DNA from: Rugalucina vietnamica
Taxonomy: Eukaryota > Mollusca > Bivalvia > Lucinida > Lucinidae
Assembly: GCA_964017185.1 (NCBI GenBank)
Contig: OZ024882.1
Span: 44,065,431-44,129,430 of the forward strand
DNA length: 64,000 nucleotides
Direction: 5' to 3'
Of this stretch, positions 1 to 11,525 are shown piece after piece; position 1 is the first letter of the stretch, and every line of letters begins with the position of its first letter. Both the position numbers and the translations under genes were made by a program. Under the pieces are notes generated by a model. The model saw only the letters and a program-made list of their open reading frames with translations. It was not told where the DNA came from and did no database searches.

Positions 1-436
1 ATCGAGACTATCTCGGAAAATCATTTGCGTTATGATTTTTTTTTTATAATTTTAACACGTGCTAAAAGTATGGAATGCAAAATATAAATCAATTATTCAC
101 TATCTTAATTAATTAACAAGCATTCTGCTTTTCGGTAATGATTTTCAATGTAATTTGTTTACAAGGTGTGGAAATTATGTTCTGCAAATGATGTATTTTG
201 CCATATTATGATTCAATATTTTTTTAACTTTCAAGTTTGTTATTTGTTTTGCATTTTGTAAATAAATGTATAGTTTCAAACACATCCTTTGATATATTTC
301 CAATATTTTCATCGAATAAAAAAATGAAGTTATTTTAAACTATGGATATTTCTCATTTTCAAAAGTCGATAACTTTTGAAAAAGCGTTGTTACCCTTACA
401 AATTTGTGATTTGTGTACGACTTTGTACATTTCCAT

Positions 437-437
437 G

Positions 438-476
<39 letters not shown>
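437..476. repeat. Poly(A) homopolymer tract
   Basis: An uninterrupted run of about 39 A. It abuts the 3' end of the SINE that lies on the opposite strand. The right arm lacks a tract of this length at the matching place. Confidence 0.9.
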
Positions 477-478
<2 letters not shown>

Positions 479-496
479 AGTAGTAAAGGTGTGTGT

Positions 497-752
497 CAGT
501 TTTACGTCCCTTTCTTCAAGACCATTTCAGTTCATGTGGGACGGGCCAATCAGTAGGTAGGGCGAAAACAGGATAACCCCGAGAAAAACCACATGTCATA
601 CCCTCAAACAGAACTTGGCTTTTGTCACATGTGCTCCGCAATGGGCTCGTACCCCCACCAGACACTGCGATGAAATGATCGAATGATTAACATGATTAAG
701 CGCGGTAATGAAATATCAGCGCTCTTAACCACTCAGACACGGGAGCTGCTAA
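497..752 (-). mobile_element. tRNA-headed SINE, degraded
   Basis: Read on the minus strand, the head near 752-600 has an A-box-like block (GAGTGGTTAAGAGCGC) of tRNA-Leu/Ser type, then an interrupted middle and a mutated B box. The 3' end carries the AAAGGGACGTAAAACTGA block shared with the copies at 22386 and 28555. It is the mirror partner of the better-kept copy at 22386-22650, so it was in place before the duplication. Confidence 0.75.
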
Positions 753-1035
753 AACAGTACGGAGAGTCGTTAAATGTACATATATATGTGATAAGTGATT
801 GTGATTGTTTTACATAGAAATTACTTTTGTTGAGACTACAGCTGTATATATCGAGATTTTAAGTGTTTATTTGTTGATATGTTTGGTTTTATTTAGTTTT
901 TAGATTTCATATGTATATTCATACTTAGCCAGATATATTTTGCTAAACCATCTCCCGGATTACACGTAAATCATCATGATATTTATTTATTTGGAAACAG
1001 TTTTACAGCTTATTGGGTTATGTCTACGCGGTTAA

Positions 1036-1261
1036 TTATCCTAGCCACACTGTAAATGGATCAGCCTCACAGAGGCAGGTGACCAGTACCCAATGTAAAT
1101 TCCTTTGTCCACTGACTGACATAAGCGCTGTTTGAATCTGGGTAAGAGGAAACTGCCGATGAAATACGTGTATGTTCATGACCAAATCTGTATGTCCGAC
1201 ATGTGACGGAATGTGTAATAATGGCGGTAATATCTCGCATTTTGGAAACATGCCCGTGCAA
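1036..1261 (-). pseudogene. Open-frame relic mirrored in both arms
   Basis: Two overlapping minus-strand frames together match the single frame at 21892-22113 on the right arm. Shared words are ITHSVT, TYRFGHE, SSYPDSN and, after a one-base shift near TKEF/QRNLHW, VTCLCEA and PFTVWLG. The family is not recognised. It may be a decayed exon or chance coding inside a repeat. Confidence 0.3.
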
Positions 1262-1468
1262 TATAAGAGATTTCAGGTAAAATGTAAGTTTTCAGTTGAA
1301 AGTTTTTATCTGTTTTAATTGATTGCTCAAACCACAGATTGTGGGATTGTGGGTACACGTGAGTACCAACAAAGAATGTTTTGGATTAGAAATAAGAAAA
1401 AATGCATTTCTCTTTTTAACTATAACCCAGTTTAACTATATAAAAGTGAATGGACATGTTAGCGAAAT
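1240..1468 (+). mobile_element. Family A MITE, degraded copy
   Basis: Terminal block resembling GGAAACATGCCCGTGCAATA, then the CAGATTGTGGG and GGGTACACG core and an AATAAGAAAAAAT block. The palindromic centre has largely been lost. Its mirror partner is 21698-21915. Confidence 0.65.
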
Positions 1469-1914
1469 AGTATAGAATCAGACACGCTACTAAGCGAGTT
1501 CTTGCACCCAAACAATTTTAATATTGTGTTAACTACACTCTGATACAGAATTCTAGATTTGCAAAATTTCTATCAAAAGTTACATATTCAAACATGTTTG
1601 TGCAATAGTTATATTACGGAGAAAATAGCGTGTTTTATATATTATAGAGAATTCACGAGACCTGATAAACTACTTTATTTTGTATCTTGAACACTTTTAG
1701 AACTTGTTCGTTGATGTTATTACATGGCAAACTGTTATAAGACATTTTAGGGAAGAAACAAAATGTGCCTTACGCTTTTATAGAAAAATGAAACTTTAGT
1801 GTAATGAACCTGACAAGTTAATCTTTAATTTTCATTTCATTGTCGTGTAAATTTCCATATCACATTACAACAAAATGCCCATAATAAATAAACAACAAAA
1901 TGCCGTTATAAATT

Positions 1915-2125
1915 GTAAAAGTTGAAAATTTTCAGTAGAACTTTTCTGATATTTATCTTATGTTTGCTAAAACATAGATTGTGGATACACGTGAGGCGGT
2001 TCTAACGAAACCCGCAATCTATGTTTTGGAGCAAAAGTAAGAAAAATAGGTATACCCCTGTATACCCCAGTTTTGCTACACAAAAGTGGAGTATATGGGG
2101 GTATATATTACACCAAAATTTTATC
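1915..2125 (+). mobile_element. Family A MITE, partial
   Basis: Contains GAAAATTTTCAGTAGAA, AAAACATAGATTGTGG, a shortened palindromic centre around GAGGCGGTTCTAACG, then GGTATACCCCTGTATACCCC and a TTTTGCTAC block. It lies in the 0.8 kb found only in the left arm. Confidence 0.8.
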
Positions 2126-2227
2126 CTGATGAGATTAATTTGATAATTATTAATGTACGAACAAATCATACACTAAATAGATACCGGGTTCATGAATTCG
2201 CTCCTTTATACCACAGTTTAACTATAA

Positions 2228-2452
2228 GCATCAGGAAACATGTCCGTGAAATGTGTACTCCCTAAAACCCCACTTTTATATAGAAAAATTGTGGTATGCA
2301 GGGGTATACCTATTTTTTTTTTATTTTTGTTCCAAACCATGGATTGTGGATACGTGTGTCCACAATTTATGTTTTGAGGGGGAAAATGTCAAAACTTATC
2401 TACCGAAGAAAGTTCAATTTTAACAACTTAAGAAAAATCTGTTTATCATATG
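2228..2452 (-). mobile_element. Family A MITE, inverted
   Basis: Starts with CATCAGGAAACATGTCCGTG, then the CCCCACTTTTATATAG and GGGGTATACCTATTTTT blocks, then a collapsed core (ATTGTGGATACGTGTGTCCACAAT) in which the GC-rich centre is deleted. Confidence 0.8.
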
Positions 2453-2591
2453 ACGTCACTGTGTTCCAGTGGATGTAATGAAAAGTGTTATGGCCATACT
2501 TGTATTAACACTTTTGCGGGAATACGACGTCCGTAACAACAATGCAAATTTTCATTGAAAATATGTCCACTTTGAAGGCGTTAAAATCCTA

Positions 2592-2665
2592 TTGTTCGTG
2601 GTCATTTCATATGCAATTTATTAAACTCGCCAAAGGCTTGTTTAATACATTTCATATGAAATGAC
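2592..2665. repeat. Long hairpin
   Basis: GTGGTCATTTCATATG near 2598 pairs with CATATGAAATGACCAC near 2655. The arms continue through ATTTATTAAAC and GTTTAATACAT around a short loop, about 30 bp per arm. The right arm keeps only a remnant near 21355-21395. Confidence 0.75.
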
Positions 2666-3853
2666 CACTCGTGTAAGATCCTCTATATATTACATGGGTG
2701 AGTTTTCGTAATTTAAACGTGGACTGTAAGGGTGCAAATTGACTGGGTTCATGTATTCTCCACTTGAATCACATTAGTTATGGTTTGTTAGTATATGTGA
2801 GGTGTAAACGTAATAAATTTGTCGGAACATTACATGTTCTGTCAACTGGTTCATATCGAAATTGCAAACCTTTTAAGGAAACCAAATTGTACGCCATTAA
2901 AATAATGAAACAATACGTGGGTTGTCAATAAATTATTACAATGTTTTATAATTGTAATCAGTTGACTAACATTTAAGGCTTCAGGGTGCAATATATATAG
3001 TTATATGTAAATGTATGGTTTAAATCGTGATGTAGTTATCATAAATCCTTATCCATGTCATATTTCATTTTCTGTTAACTCAAAACGCCATGATGATTTT
3101 AAAGTTGGATAGTGTTGTAAATATAAATACACCACTTACACGTGCTGTATTGCTAGATAAGTCAGATCTAGTTTAAAGCAACAATATAACTTTGACCCGT
3201 TTGATATAAAGCTCTGCAATAGTATTAAGCTAGCAAGACCATATTTGTTTACTTTAGTAAGGTCAGAGAGAAACGATGGATAATTACTGCTTCCAGTCCG
3301 AGATTTTGCAACCGTTGTTATTTAAAACCTGGTCAGCAGACGTTTTTCTGCATTAGCCATACACGCTATCGCAGATCTTATTTGGTGAAAGAAATAAGTG
3401 TAAAGTACGTAATGGACAAAAAAAAACGTGTTGTAGAATTTCTACAGAATGAGATTCAGTTTTTTTCTACGTTTTGTTAAGCAATTCATGGTTAAGGCAT
3501 AAAGCCTACACTGAAATAATCTGATGCAAAACTCTTCCCAGTTACACATAACGTCCCGATCTGACCATAGCCGTCGAATTGGACATTTACCTAAAGTCAA
3601 ACAAATAAGGCATTGTATTGTATATGTAACTTGACGATTCATGCAGTACCGGTACATTGTTTACCAGGCAGCATGTACGCCACACCACAGGCGTACCATA
3701 TTGTAGACGTTATCGAACGGCACGATAGTGTCAAGTTATCGTAAACATCAACTTGGAAGGGATGTTTGAACTTTTAAACTTGTGAAATTATTTGTTATGT
3801 TAGAAGTGTTAGGTGAACAATTCGTTTGATGTTGTTATTATGCTAGAGGGTTA

Positions 3854-4230
3854 TGCACCAGTCATTTGTATCCCCGTTTCCCCTAGGGCCGGGGAATAGC
3901 GGGGCTTTTAACTTTTAAATTTTTAAAGCTCCTGTAAAATCCCGGCACTGCGAGTCTCGGCAGTATAGGGGATGTGCCGGGTGTTTAATTTCCCGCCAAT
4001 ACACAGTCAAATCCATTCAAATTAGCTATTTCCATCCCATATTTCAATTTCATCAGAACAACTACCATTTGGTGTTCCTCATTATTGTCACTCTCCGGGG
4101 AGCCGGGGATTTTAACAGGGATTTTACCACAAATCTGAACCCATCAGATGTTAAATTCTGGCACTTTAGCCCCACTGTGTCCTTGCTATCCCCGGCTCTA
4201 GGTGGACCGGGGATACAAATGACTGGTGTA
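3854..4230. mobile_element. PIF/Harbinger-like MITE (left-arm copy)
   Basis: Terminal inverted repeats TGCACCAGTCATTTGTATCC and its reverse complement (last base pair mutated), flanked by TTA on both sides (3851-3853 and 4231-4233). Three-base TWA duplications are the hallmark of PIF/Harbinger. The interior is rich in CCGGGG words and has no coding frame. The same insertion is present in the other arm. Confidence 0.75.
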
Positions 4231-4717
4231 TTATATGAGTGAAGGACTGTATATGTATTCAGAGTCTATCAATAGGTAAATAAAGTGCTCAAAATATTTA
4301 TAGGAACACTTCATTTTTTTCTATACATGATTGTATGGTTTGGATCAAAAATAAGAACAATACCGTATTCTTTCTAATTATCGCACAGTGCGTTTATCCT
4401 TTCAAAATTCAAAGTTAGGGTAACAAAATGTCGTTCTCATAAGCGCACACTACCAACCAAAAACAAGACATTAGCTGATAAAATAAAATGTCAATATAAT
4501 CCATCATAACGTCATTTAAGTACCCCAATCGTTTCAAAATAGTATTTGACCATTTAAGGTTAAGATTTAATGCGATTATCAAGGTGTTTCTGTATAAAAA
4601 TTGTGTAAAATACCGAATATGCTAGTCGAGAAGTGTGTGCTTATGCACATATTTTTTTTTTCGGAAACGAATGGGGGTGCGCTTAATGAAGCATGTGCAC
4701 TAATTAGAACGAATGCG

Positions 4718-4782
4718 GTAGGTATACCCCTGTAAACTCTAGTTTTACTATATATAAAGGGATATACATTTCATAGACATGT
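4718..4782 (+). mobile_element. Family A MITE, half element
   Basis: Only the GTATACCCCTGTAAACTCTAG to GACATGTTTTCTTGATG end is present. It is followed directly by a family B element. The mirror partner is 18735-18812. Confidence 0.7.
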
Positions 4783-4789
4783 TTTCTTG

Positions 4790-4980
4790 ATGTCACAAAC
4801 CGGACTGTACAGCCACAGAAGATAGCTAGAAGCTTGAAAATTCGGATGTAAGAAGAAGAGGAATAGTACTTTCCGAGTAGGGAAAACAAAGGCGCTGATC
4901 ATCTTCTCGGTGATCGCGAAGCTTATCTGTGTCTTTGTTTGAGCCTGTTAAAATTGTTGGTTTTCTCATGAGGCGGCTCA
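4790..4980. mobile_element. Family B MITE, one end missing
   Basis: Carries CACAAACCGG, TAGAAGCTTGAAAATTCGG, AAACAAAGGCGCTGATCA and an intact right terminus TTTTCTCATGAGGCGGCTCA. The mirror partner is 18556-18750. Confidence 0.8.
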
Positions 4981-5239
4981 ATAATATTTGAAAGCATGTT
5001 AATATACAGTTCTGCTGATAATGCTAAATAACGTTTTTGTGCAATCATGTACGTTATTAAATATATGACAATCAGATATGTGATTACAAAGTGTTATATT
5101 TGTTACATTGGTTAAGTTTTGTAAAATAAAATTAAAAATTTCTGAATGTGTTTAAGCCTTTATTTCATCCCGACCATGGTTTTTATAATGTGGAATGTGT
5201 CGCTGATTCATGATGAAACCAATGCCTTTTCAACACGAA

Positions 5240-5475
5240 CATTACGAAAATTTGCCAATGCAATACACAGAGATTTTTTGAGCTTTAAAAATTGAAAAAA
5301 AAAATCAGGTGAAAAAATTTGATATTTTCTTATTTTTTGCTTAAAGCATAGATTGTGAGTACTCGTTCGAACCGCCTCTCGGTTCGAACGAGTACTTACA
5401 ATCTATGTTTTGGACCAAACTATAAGAAAAATAGATATACATGTACCCCTGCATACCCAAGTTTTACTGTATACA
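5240..5475 (+). mobile_element. Family A MITE with palindromic core
   Basis: From CATTACGAAAATTTGCCAAT through an AT-rich segment to a clean palindrome around 5350-5408 (GTGAGTACTCGTTCGAACCG and its complement), then ACCCCTGCATACCCAAG. The right arm keeps only half of this copy and is joined there to the rest of the outer arm, which marks a deletion or insertion junction. Confidence 0.85.
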
Positions 5476-5479
5476 AGAA

Positions 5480-6955
5480 AAGATATGACACAAGTGTCAT
5501 ATCAATAGCCTCAATTTTCTATCGCAGTCAATAATATATCTGCTTTTGCAAAAGTTTTTTATAAGCAAATATACAAGAAATTTTATTGAAATCTGACAAA
5601 AACACGTAATCTACAGCCTTTTCCCTGCACTTCCGAACCGAGTGCGGGGCAAAGGTCAACGTCTCTATATGACGTTACTTGACATTTTAAGCCGCCAGCG
5701 CGTTATACATTTGTTTCAGGGTGTTTTTTGTGACAAAAGATCCTTGGCTATCAACATTTTTATGTCTGTGTATCCAGCTGTCAAATGCAGATACGCCGTA
5801 CTAATTCTCGCAAAATTGTTCGTCCACCTGTTGAACATGTGTAACAGCATGACAGGTGATCTTCCGTTTATCATCATAGGTGGACCTCTGAGCAGCTAAA
5901 AATCGTCTGTGCCACAACTACTGTGAACTAAATAGTAACTGACAGACCGATGACGTTTCTGTTGTTTGTAACATTTTCATCGTATCTGTGGGTGATTTCC
6001 TTAACGAAACATACAATCGGCGTCGGCTGTTCTCCGACGTCAAATTACGCCATTATTTCAAACAGATTTTTCGGTCTGCTTCTGAGTTTTTTCCACATAA
6101 ATCAAACAACACTGCCGCCAAGTCGGAATCTTTCTGAAACTGAAGTCAGTGTTATATGGTTTTAGGACGAAATATTTTAATGTTATAACATATTTAAGTG
6201 CCGTTTGACAGGGAAAAAACACAATATGAAAATCGTCACATTTTGTTGACGTTTTGGCACCTGTCCCGTGTGGCCCTACGTACGCTTAAGTAGAAAATAT
6301 GTCATATTTAACGTGTTGATACTTCAAATTGAAACAAATTCCTCAAATATGCTCATAAGATATTGCTGCTTATATTTATACAAAAACAAAAAAACTTAAA
6401 CAACATCGCTTTACTTTTCCTGCTAGCCAAGGTGTCCACAAACATCGTACATGTGCGTTCTGTACGCTTGGTGTACGTTAAAGTATTTTAAGCATGCAGC
6501 ATGCTTAAAGCTCGACGTGTCTCGGGTATGTGTCTTATACGAATAAGTTCAACACGCGTTACATTAAACGTTTGATACGCGCCTATACTGTATTGTGTGC
6601 TTAACATAACTGTACAAAAGTACATGCAATCCAAAATTTTCAGCATGCTGAGATTATTATACGACCTGTACACACCTTAGACACACGCTAATCATTTGTG
6701 ACTGCTAATTTCACCATAGAGACTATGGGCCCCCCCTCCCATTGGGGCCTAAAAATAGATATAGGCTACTTGTGCCTCCAGGTAAAGCTAAATACATTGC
6801 TGACTGACCGTCTGATTACTGGTTAACCGCGCTTGTCTGAGCCTGCCGAGGAAACATTTCAAGTCAAACCATCCATACGTATAAGTCTTTTGGGTCTTAG
6901 TTGGATAGTTATATTTCAAGCACTTGTTGGATGTGATGACATGCTCATTTTGGGT
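5480..6955. other. Unassigned stretch, left side only
   Basis: No counterpart in the right arm. Two short frames (5642-5899 and 5950-6165, plus strand) are hydrophobic, but neither shows a start context, splice signals or a recognised family, so no gene is called. Near 6728-6733 there is a C6 run. Confidence 0.4.
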
Positions 6956-6959
6956 AAAA

Positions 6960-7045
6960 GTCCTGTAAAATGGAGGCAACATCCTAACATGACCTTAGCT
7001 GTTGACTGGGACGTAAATCATCAATTCAAACAAACAAATCACGCC
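6960..7045 (+). mobile_element. SINE 3' tail
   Basis: CATGACCTTAGCTGTTGACT, GGGACGTAAATCA and a CAAACAAACAAAT tail. The same 3' block recurs at 34508-34618 and 43365-43493 on the minus strand, so this is a SINE family with a simple-repeat tail. A tRNA head is not clear upstream. Confidence 0.6.
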
Positions 7046-7712
7046 AAAAGGTTGCAAAAGTGGTCTGAGATTTCTCCATACTTCCATGTTGTGGTTTTAC
7101 TAGATTCTAGTAATTGATTAGCCATAAGTCCTATACTATAGGTAATTAAAGTTTAAGAAGCAAATTTTCTTTTCATACGCCAGGATCGCGTTTGTCTTGT
7201 ACGTTAATGTGCGACTGACTTTTCAAGATTGACGTGTATGTATGGGTATGGGTATATGCTTAGAGGATATTTTACTTTTTTGAATTGAATACCAAATGTA
7301 CGTATTTAATCGAGTGTGTTGATTTTGTACATTTTCCCATTGAAGAGGCAGGCGGTGAAAATGCAAAACAAAAAAAAATATTGAAAACACAAATATTTTT
7401 GGTACACTCTTCCTTACGTTCTAAATAAAAAAATTAAGAACATGAACACCAATACTTTGTTATTTCTTAAATAACTGAGTTAAAGACAGATGTTAGAATT
7501 TCTGACGTGAAACACTTTTTAATGACGTCAAGTGAATGGAAACGTCAGAAGTTATCAGAAATTTACAGTTAAAATATCGGCTTATATCAATCACTTGTGA
7601 AAATCATCAGATATCTCAACATACACTTTACATAATTTACAACTATGTAATATATTTATCTTTTTTTGCCAATGAAGATACGGTTAAACATCATTTCAAA
7701 ATTCAATATTAA
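7045..7712. other. AT-rich stretch, nothing identified
   Basis: No coding frame of note, repeat border or RNA gene seen. Poly-A and short AT runs only. Confidence 0.5.
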
Positions 7713-7922
7713 TGAGCCGCGACGCGAGAAAACCTGTCTTCGGGGTTTCAAACCAGGTCTGACACAAACCGACATGTACAGTCCCAGAAGCAGCATAGAA
7801 GCTTGAAATTTCGGATTTAATAAGAAGAGAAAGTGTACTATCCGTGTAGCGAAAACTGCGAAGCTGATCTGCGCCTTTGTTTTCACATAGGCAAAAGTCC
7901 GGTTTTCTCATGACGCGGCTCA
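7713..7922. mobile_element. Family B MITE, both ends present
   Basis: TGAGCCGCGACGCGAGAAAA at the left and the matching TTTTCTCATGACGCGGCTCA at the right. The interior carries the ACACAAACCG, GAAGCTTGAAATTTCGG and AAGCTGATCTGCGC blocks. The central palindrome is collapsed to one half. Confidence 0.85.
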
Positions 7923-8085
7923 TTTGATAATGCAACATTCATCTGTCTGGGCCTACCAGTTATCGCCAGTACTGAACAACTTTTTTCAGCGTACTGCTAA
8001 TAGACTCCATAAAAAGGACCAAGACCACAATTAATTTTTATCGCACCTGCTTATAGCAGGGTGCGATATAGGAGTTCAAATTTCT

Positions 8086-8162
8086 GTCCGTCCGTCCGTC
8101 CGTCCGTCCGTACGTTCGTTCGTTCGTCCGTTCGTTCGTTCGTTCGTTCGTTCGTTCGTCCG
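8086..8162. repeat. GTCC/GTTC tetranucleotide microsatellite
   Basis: About 19 units, first GTCC and then mainly GTTC. It lies inside the pearl/HINE-like element. Confidence 0.95.
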
Positions 8163-8163
8163 T

Positions 8164-9530
8164 CAACATTTACGTCGAAGTTTAGTTTTCTCGACATCAG
8201 AGATAGCTGCGAGTCTGAAACCTTGCACAGTAATTGTCCCTGACATACCGTTCAAGCACGCACCTTAACCTGGTGCGCTTGACCTATATTTCACGGTTCA
8301 CTGACTTTGAAAATTTTTACGTCGAAGTTTTGTCAACATTTACGTCGAAGTTTGGTTTTCTCGCCATCAGAGATAGCTGCGAGTCTGAAACCTTGCATAG
8401 TAATTGTCCTTGACATACCCTTCAAGCACGCACCTTAACCCAGTGCCCTTGACCTATATTTCACGGTCCACTGACTTTGAAAATTTTTACGTCGAAGTTT
8501 GGTTTTCTCGCCATCAGAGATAGCTGCGAGTCTGAAACCTTGCATAGTAATTGTCCTTGACATACCCTTCAAGCACGCACCTTAACCTGGTGCCCTTGAC
8601 CTATATTTCACGGTTCACTGACTTTGAAAATTTTTACGTCGAAGTTTTGTCAACATTTACGTCGAAGTTTGGTTTTCTCGCCATCAGAGATAGCTGCGAG
8701 TCTGAAACCTTGCATAGTAATTGTCATTGACATACCCTTCAAGCACGCACCTTAACCCAGTGCCCTTGACCTATATTTCACGGTCCACTGACTTTGAAAA
8801 TTTTTACGTCGAAGTTTGGTTTTCTCGCCATCAGAGATAGCTGCGAGTCTGAAACCTTGCATAGTAATTGTCCTTGACATACCCTTCAAGCACGCACCTT
8901 AACCCAGTGCCCTTGACCTATATTTCACGGTCCACTGACTTTGAAAATTTTTACGTCGAAGTTTGGTTTTCTCGACATCAGAGATAGCTGCGAGTCTGAA
9001 ACCTTGCATAGTAATTGTCCTTGACATACCCTTCAAGCACGCACCTTAACCCAGTGCCCTTGACCTATATTTCACGGTCCACTGACTTTGAAAATTTTTA
9101 CGTCGAAGTTTGGTTTTCTCGACATCAGAGATAGCTGCGAGTCTGAAACCTTGCATAGTAATTGTCCTTGACATACCCTTCAAGCACGCACCTTAACGTG
9201 GTGCCCTTGACCTATATTTCATGGTCCACAGACTTTGAAGATTTTTACGTCAAAGTTTGGTTTTCTCGACATCAGAGATAGCTGCAAGTCTGAAACCTTG
9301 CATAGTAATTGTCCTTGACATACCGTTCAAGCACGCACCTTAACGTGGTGCCCTTGACCTATATTTCATGGTCCACTGACTTTGAAAATTTTTACGTCAA
9401 AGTTTTGTTTTCTCGACATCAGAGATAGCTGCGAGTCTGAAACCTTGCATAGTAATTGTCCTTGACATGCCCTTCAAGCAAGTACCTTGACCCGGTGCCC
9501 TTGAACTATATTTCACGGTCTATTGACTTT
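8164..9530 (+). repeat. Tandem array, unit about 147 bp
   Basis: Each unit runs from ACGTCGAAGTTTGG through CATCAGAGATAGCTGC and CATAGTAATTGTC to TGACTTTGAAAATTTTT. Two units carry an extra GTCAACATTTACGTCGAAG, giving a local higher-order pattern. The last units are the most diverged. Confidence 0.95.
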
Positions 9531-9579
9531 GCCCGATGCAGGTGCGATATCGACCTCCGCGGAGTTCTTGTACTATATA

Positions 9580-10080
9580 GTTTAATCATTTGTTTTGCCT
9601 CCTACCCTCTTTACTGACATTGCTGGCTTTGTTCTGAAGCTTTTCTCCAAGTCTACACTGTATGCCAGTACTTTTAATCAAGATTAAAATATGGGTTGAC
9701 CGGCTCGTTTGGGAGGTATCTGCCAATTTCTATACATACCGGTGTCTTCGACAATTATCCGCCTGCCCAGGAGCAACCGCATAAGGGGTGGTTCAGTTGG
9801 CAGTTAAATACCTGAAATTACCAGATATCTCCACCAATTTAACATTTCCTGAAAGCTTAGACAGCAATCTAACCAAACTGACATCAAAAGCAGCAATTCG
9901 ACATGATTTGTCAAGTTTACACCCCAATAAATAGGGGAACTATTTTGTGTGTAAGTATATCCGTGTCGTGTTCTACCATTCAAGGGAAGTAATTGTGTCC
10001 TGATTCCAAAAGGGAGAATAAAAACGAAATGAAGAAAGAAAAGAAACTTATTATGATAACAAAAAATAAAATAAAAAAAA
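9580..10080. other. Intergenic stretch, nothing identified
   Basis: No gene, hairpin or family member seen apart from the SINE body that starts near 10080. Confidence 0.45.
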
Positions 10081-10083
10081 ATG

Positions 10084-10168
10084 AATAGCGGATTCGCGGC
10101 GAGATTCGAACCTGTAAGAGTCTGATTAGAAGACCGATGCTTAACACACTGAGCTAATGGGGCCGACA
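10084..10168 (-). mobile_element. tRNA-Arg-like SINE head
   Basis: On the minus strand: CCCCATTAGCTCAGTGTGTT, an anticodon-loop-like CTTCTAA and a B box GGTTCGAATCTCG. The anticodon stem has mismatches and the acceptor stem is poor, so this is a tRNA-derived SINE head or tRNA pseudogene rather than a working tRNA gene. Confidence 0.6.
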
Positions 10169-10169
10169 G

Positions 10170-10784
10170 ACTTTTAACGGCATTACTCATGTTATTATTG
10201 ATATTTATGGTCTATAAATAATAATTTAAAAATAGTTACCATTATCGGCTGGTTTCCCGTTATCAGGTTTATGTTATATGTAAATATATTCGGAATAGGA
10301 ACCAGTGCCATGCTTAATTGATACCGAATCATTTTCCCGCCCTTGATTACTAGAAGAGAAAAGAGAATCAGGCTATCTCGGCTTCATTCGTACCTTCAAG
10401 GTTATCATAAAAAAAACTATTGAAGTGACCACGGCAGTGTAGCGCTAAATACAAACCGCGATGAACTATTATTATTATGAAGAACAGACAGGCACTACAA
10501 ACATAATCGATGATAGAAATCATGTCTTAAGCATGTCGTTTATAGATTAGAAACCGAAATAACAATTTGTATCGAAATAATTGGGGACGAATATGCCTAA
10601 GGCTTGCAAAGACCGCAGACTGATGACCGCCGACCGAATCACTACCCATGGCCTCTAAGCATTCTTTTTAATTTGAAACGTTAGTAACTTTCAAATTTTT
10701 AAGTGTCCCAGGTGACAAAACAATCGATTTACGTTTTGTATGTCTACAGCTTTACATCCTAAAATAATCATATTGACGAATAAA
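10170..10784. other. Stretch without identified content
   Basis: Unique to the left side. No coding frame, repeat family or RNA gene seen. Confidence 0.4.
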
Positions 10785-10867
10785 CAATCTTTTAAAACCG
10801 GATTTCTTTTTTTCTCGGATGGATATCTATATGGGCCTTTTCCATTACAGTTATAGCTATAGAATAA

Positions 10868-10945
10868 TACATTGAAGGGTTGAGGCTATAAAAATGGGGT
10901 TTAATGGGGTATTCAGTGTACGGACATGTTATCCTTATGAACAAC
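10868..10945 (+). mobile_element. Family A MITE, half element
   Basis: AAAAATGGGGTTTAATGGGG and GTACGGACATGTTATCCT only. Mirror partner of the half element at 18219-18342. Confidence 0.6.
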
Positions 10946-10977
10946 AGTCTGTCGAAATCTACTTTGGTGTAGTATTG

Positions 10978-11335
10978 AAGGTAAAAGCAGGCGATGATCA
11001 GGAAATGGCGCAATCAGAAAGAAATACCCACTTCAAAACCAGAGGTGGGAAAATAAATTAACAAAGAGGTATTTATACTAAGAAAACATATCGCAAGCCG
11101 AGAGATCAGCTATTTCCCAATCGGCGGTCACTCAGTTACATGCAAAATGTATGAAAACATACATAAGGTGCAACATAAAATTAAAAACCAAAACATAAAG
11201 CAATTAGAACCACCACAGAAATATCGCCTTGGAGCGATCAGTAATATAAAATTATTGGCGGGCTTAAACCAGTTTTACAGGATCCTAACCTCACCCTCAG
11301 CTTCTGTACCGTAGTGGTTCACAACATTTAGTTAG
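10978..11335 (-). mobile_element. Family C repeat
   Basis: From GAAGGTAAAAGCAGGCGATG to CTTCTGTACCGTAGTGGTTC, the inverted form of the 52374-52712 copy. Mirror partner is 17821-18178. Confidence 0.75.
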
Positions 11336-11409
11336 TTGTGAATCTCTAACTAGCCATCTCATGACGCTACTTGTTTAACTGGCGACGACAATTAAGGATT
11401 GAAATTCAG

Positions 11410-11525
11410 ATTTTAGCTTTCACTGGATGATGAAAAACATAAGGCTGTTTTAATGTCTCTGAAGCCCGAAGGCCTTCTCGGAGACATTAAAACAGCTAAA
11501 GTTTTTCTTCATCCAGTGAACTTTA
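11410..11525. repeat. Long foldback hairpin
   Basis: TTTCACTGGATGATGAAAAA pairs with TTTTTCTTCATCCAGTGAA, and GCTGTTTTAATGTCTC pairs with GAGACATTAAAACAGC, around a GAAGCCCGAAGGCCTTC centre. Arms are about 50 bp. The mirror copy is 17672-17790. Confidence 0.85.

Larger units (their letters stand above)
40..5480. repeat. Left outer arm of a large inverted duplication
   Basis: Reads as the reverse complement of 18345-23110, block by block. Examples: the region around 120-145 pairs with 23015-23040, 1030-1260 with 21885-22115, 3660-3850 with 19810-19985, and 5100-5170 with 18350-18420. By eye, sampled blocks are about 90 percent identical. The match fades left of about 45, so the arm end seems to lie inside the window. 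This arm holds about 0.8 kb (1790-2610) that the right arm lacks. No transposase or capsid gene is visible in it. Confidence 0.85.
8038..9575 (+). mobile_element. Pearl/HINE-like element with GTCC microsatellite and 147-bp repeats
   Basis: Order of parts: 5' hairpin (TCGCACCTGC and AGCAGGGTGCGA) at 8041-8066; GTCC/GTTC microsatellite at 8086-8162; about nine tandem units of about 147 bp at 8164-9530, some extended by about 21 bp; an inverted copy of the 5' end (GCAGGTGCGATA) at 9538-9549; and a small palindrome CTCCGCGGAG at 9555-9564. This is the design described for bivalve pearl elements and Helentron-associated HINE/DINE elements. It has no coding capacity. The class is inferred from structure alone. 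Confidence 0.75.

Noticed and set aside
5642-6165. Two hydrophobic frames as membrane proteins
   Set aside because: They are short, lie close together in an otherwise featureless stretch, and show no family motif or splice signal.
6833-7117. 94-codon plus-strand frame as a gene
   Set aside because: Its second half is a SINE tail and no start or splice evidence supports the first half.
8061-8243. 60-codon frame rich in RSFVRSFV
   Set aside because: It comes from the GTCC/GTTC microsatellite of the pearl/HINE-like element.
8164-9530. Regular repeats considered as a CRISPR array
   Set aside because: Units of about 147 bp are contiguous without unique spacers, in a eukaryotic context with introns.
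10084-10168. Functional tRNA-Arg gene
   Set aside because: The anticodon stem has mismatches and the acceptor arms do not pair well, so a SINE head is more likely.
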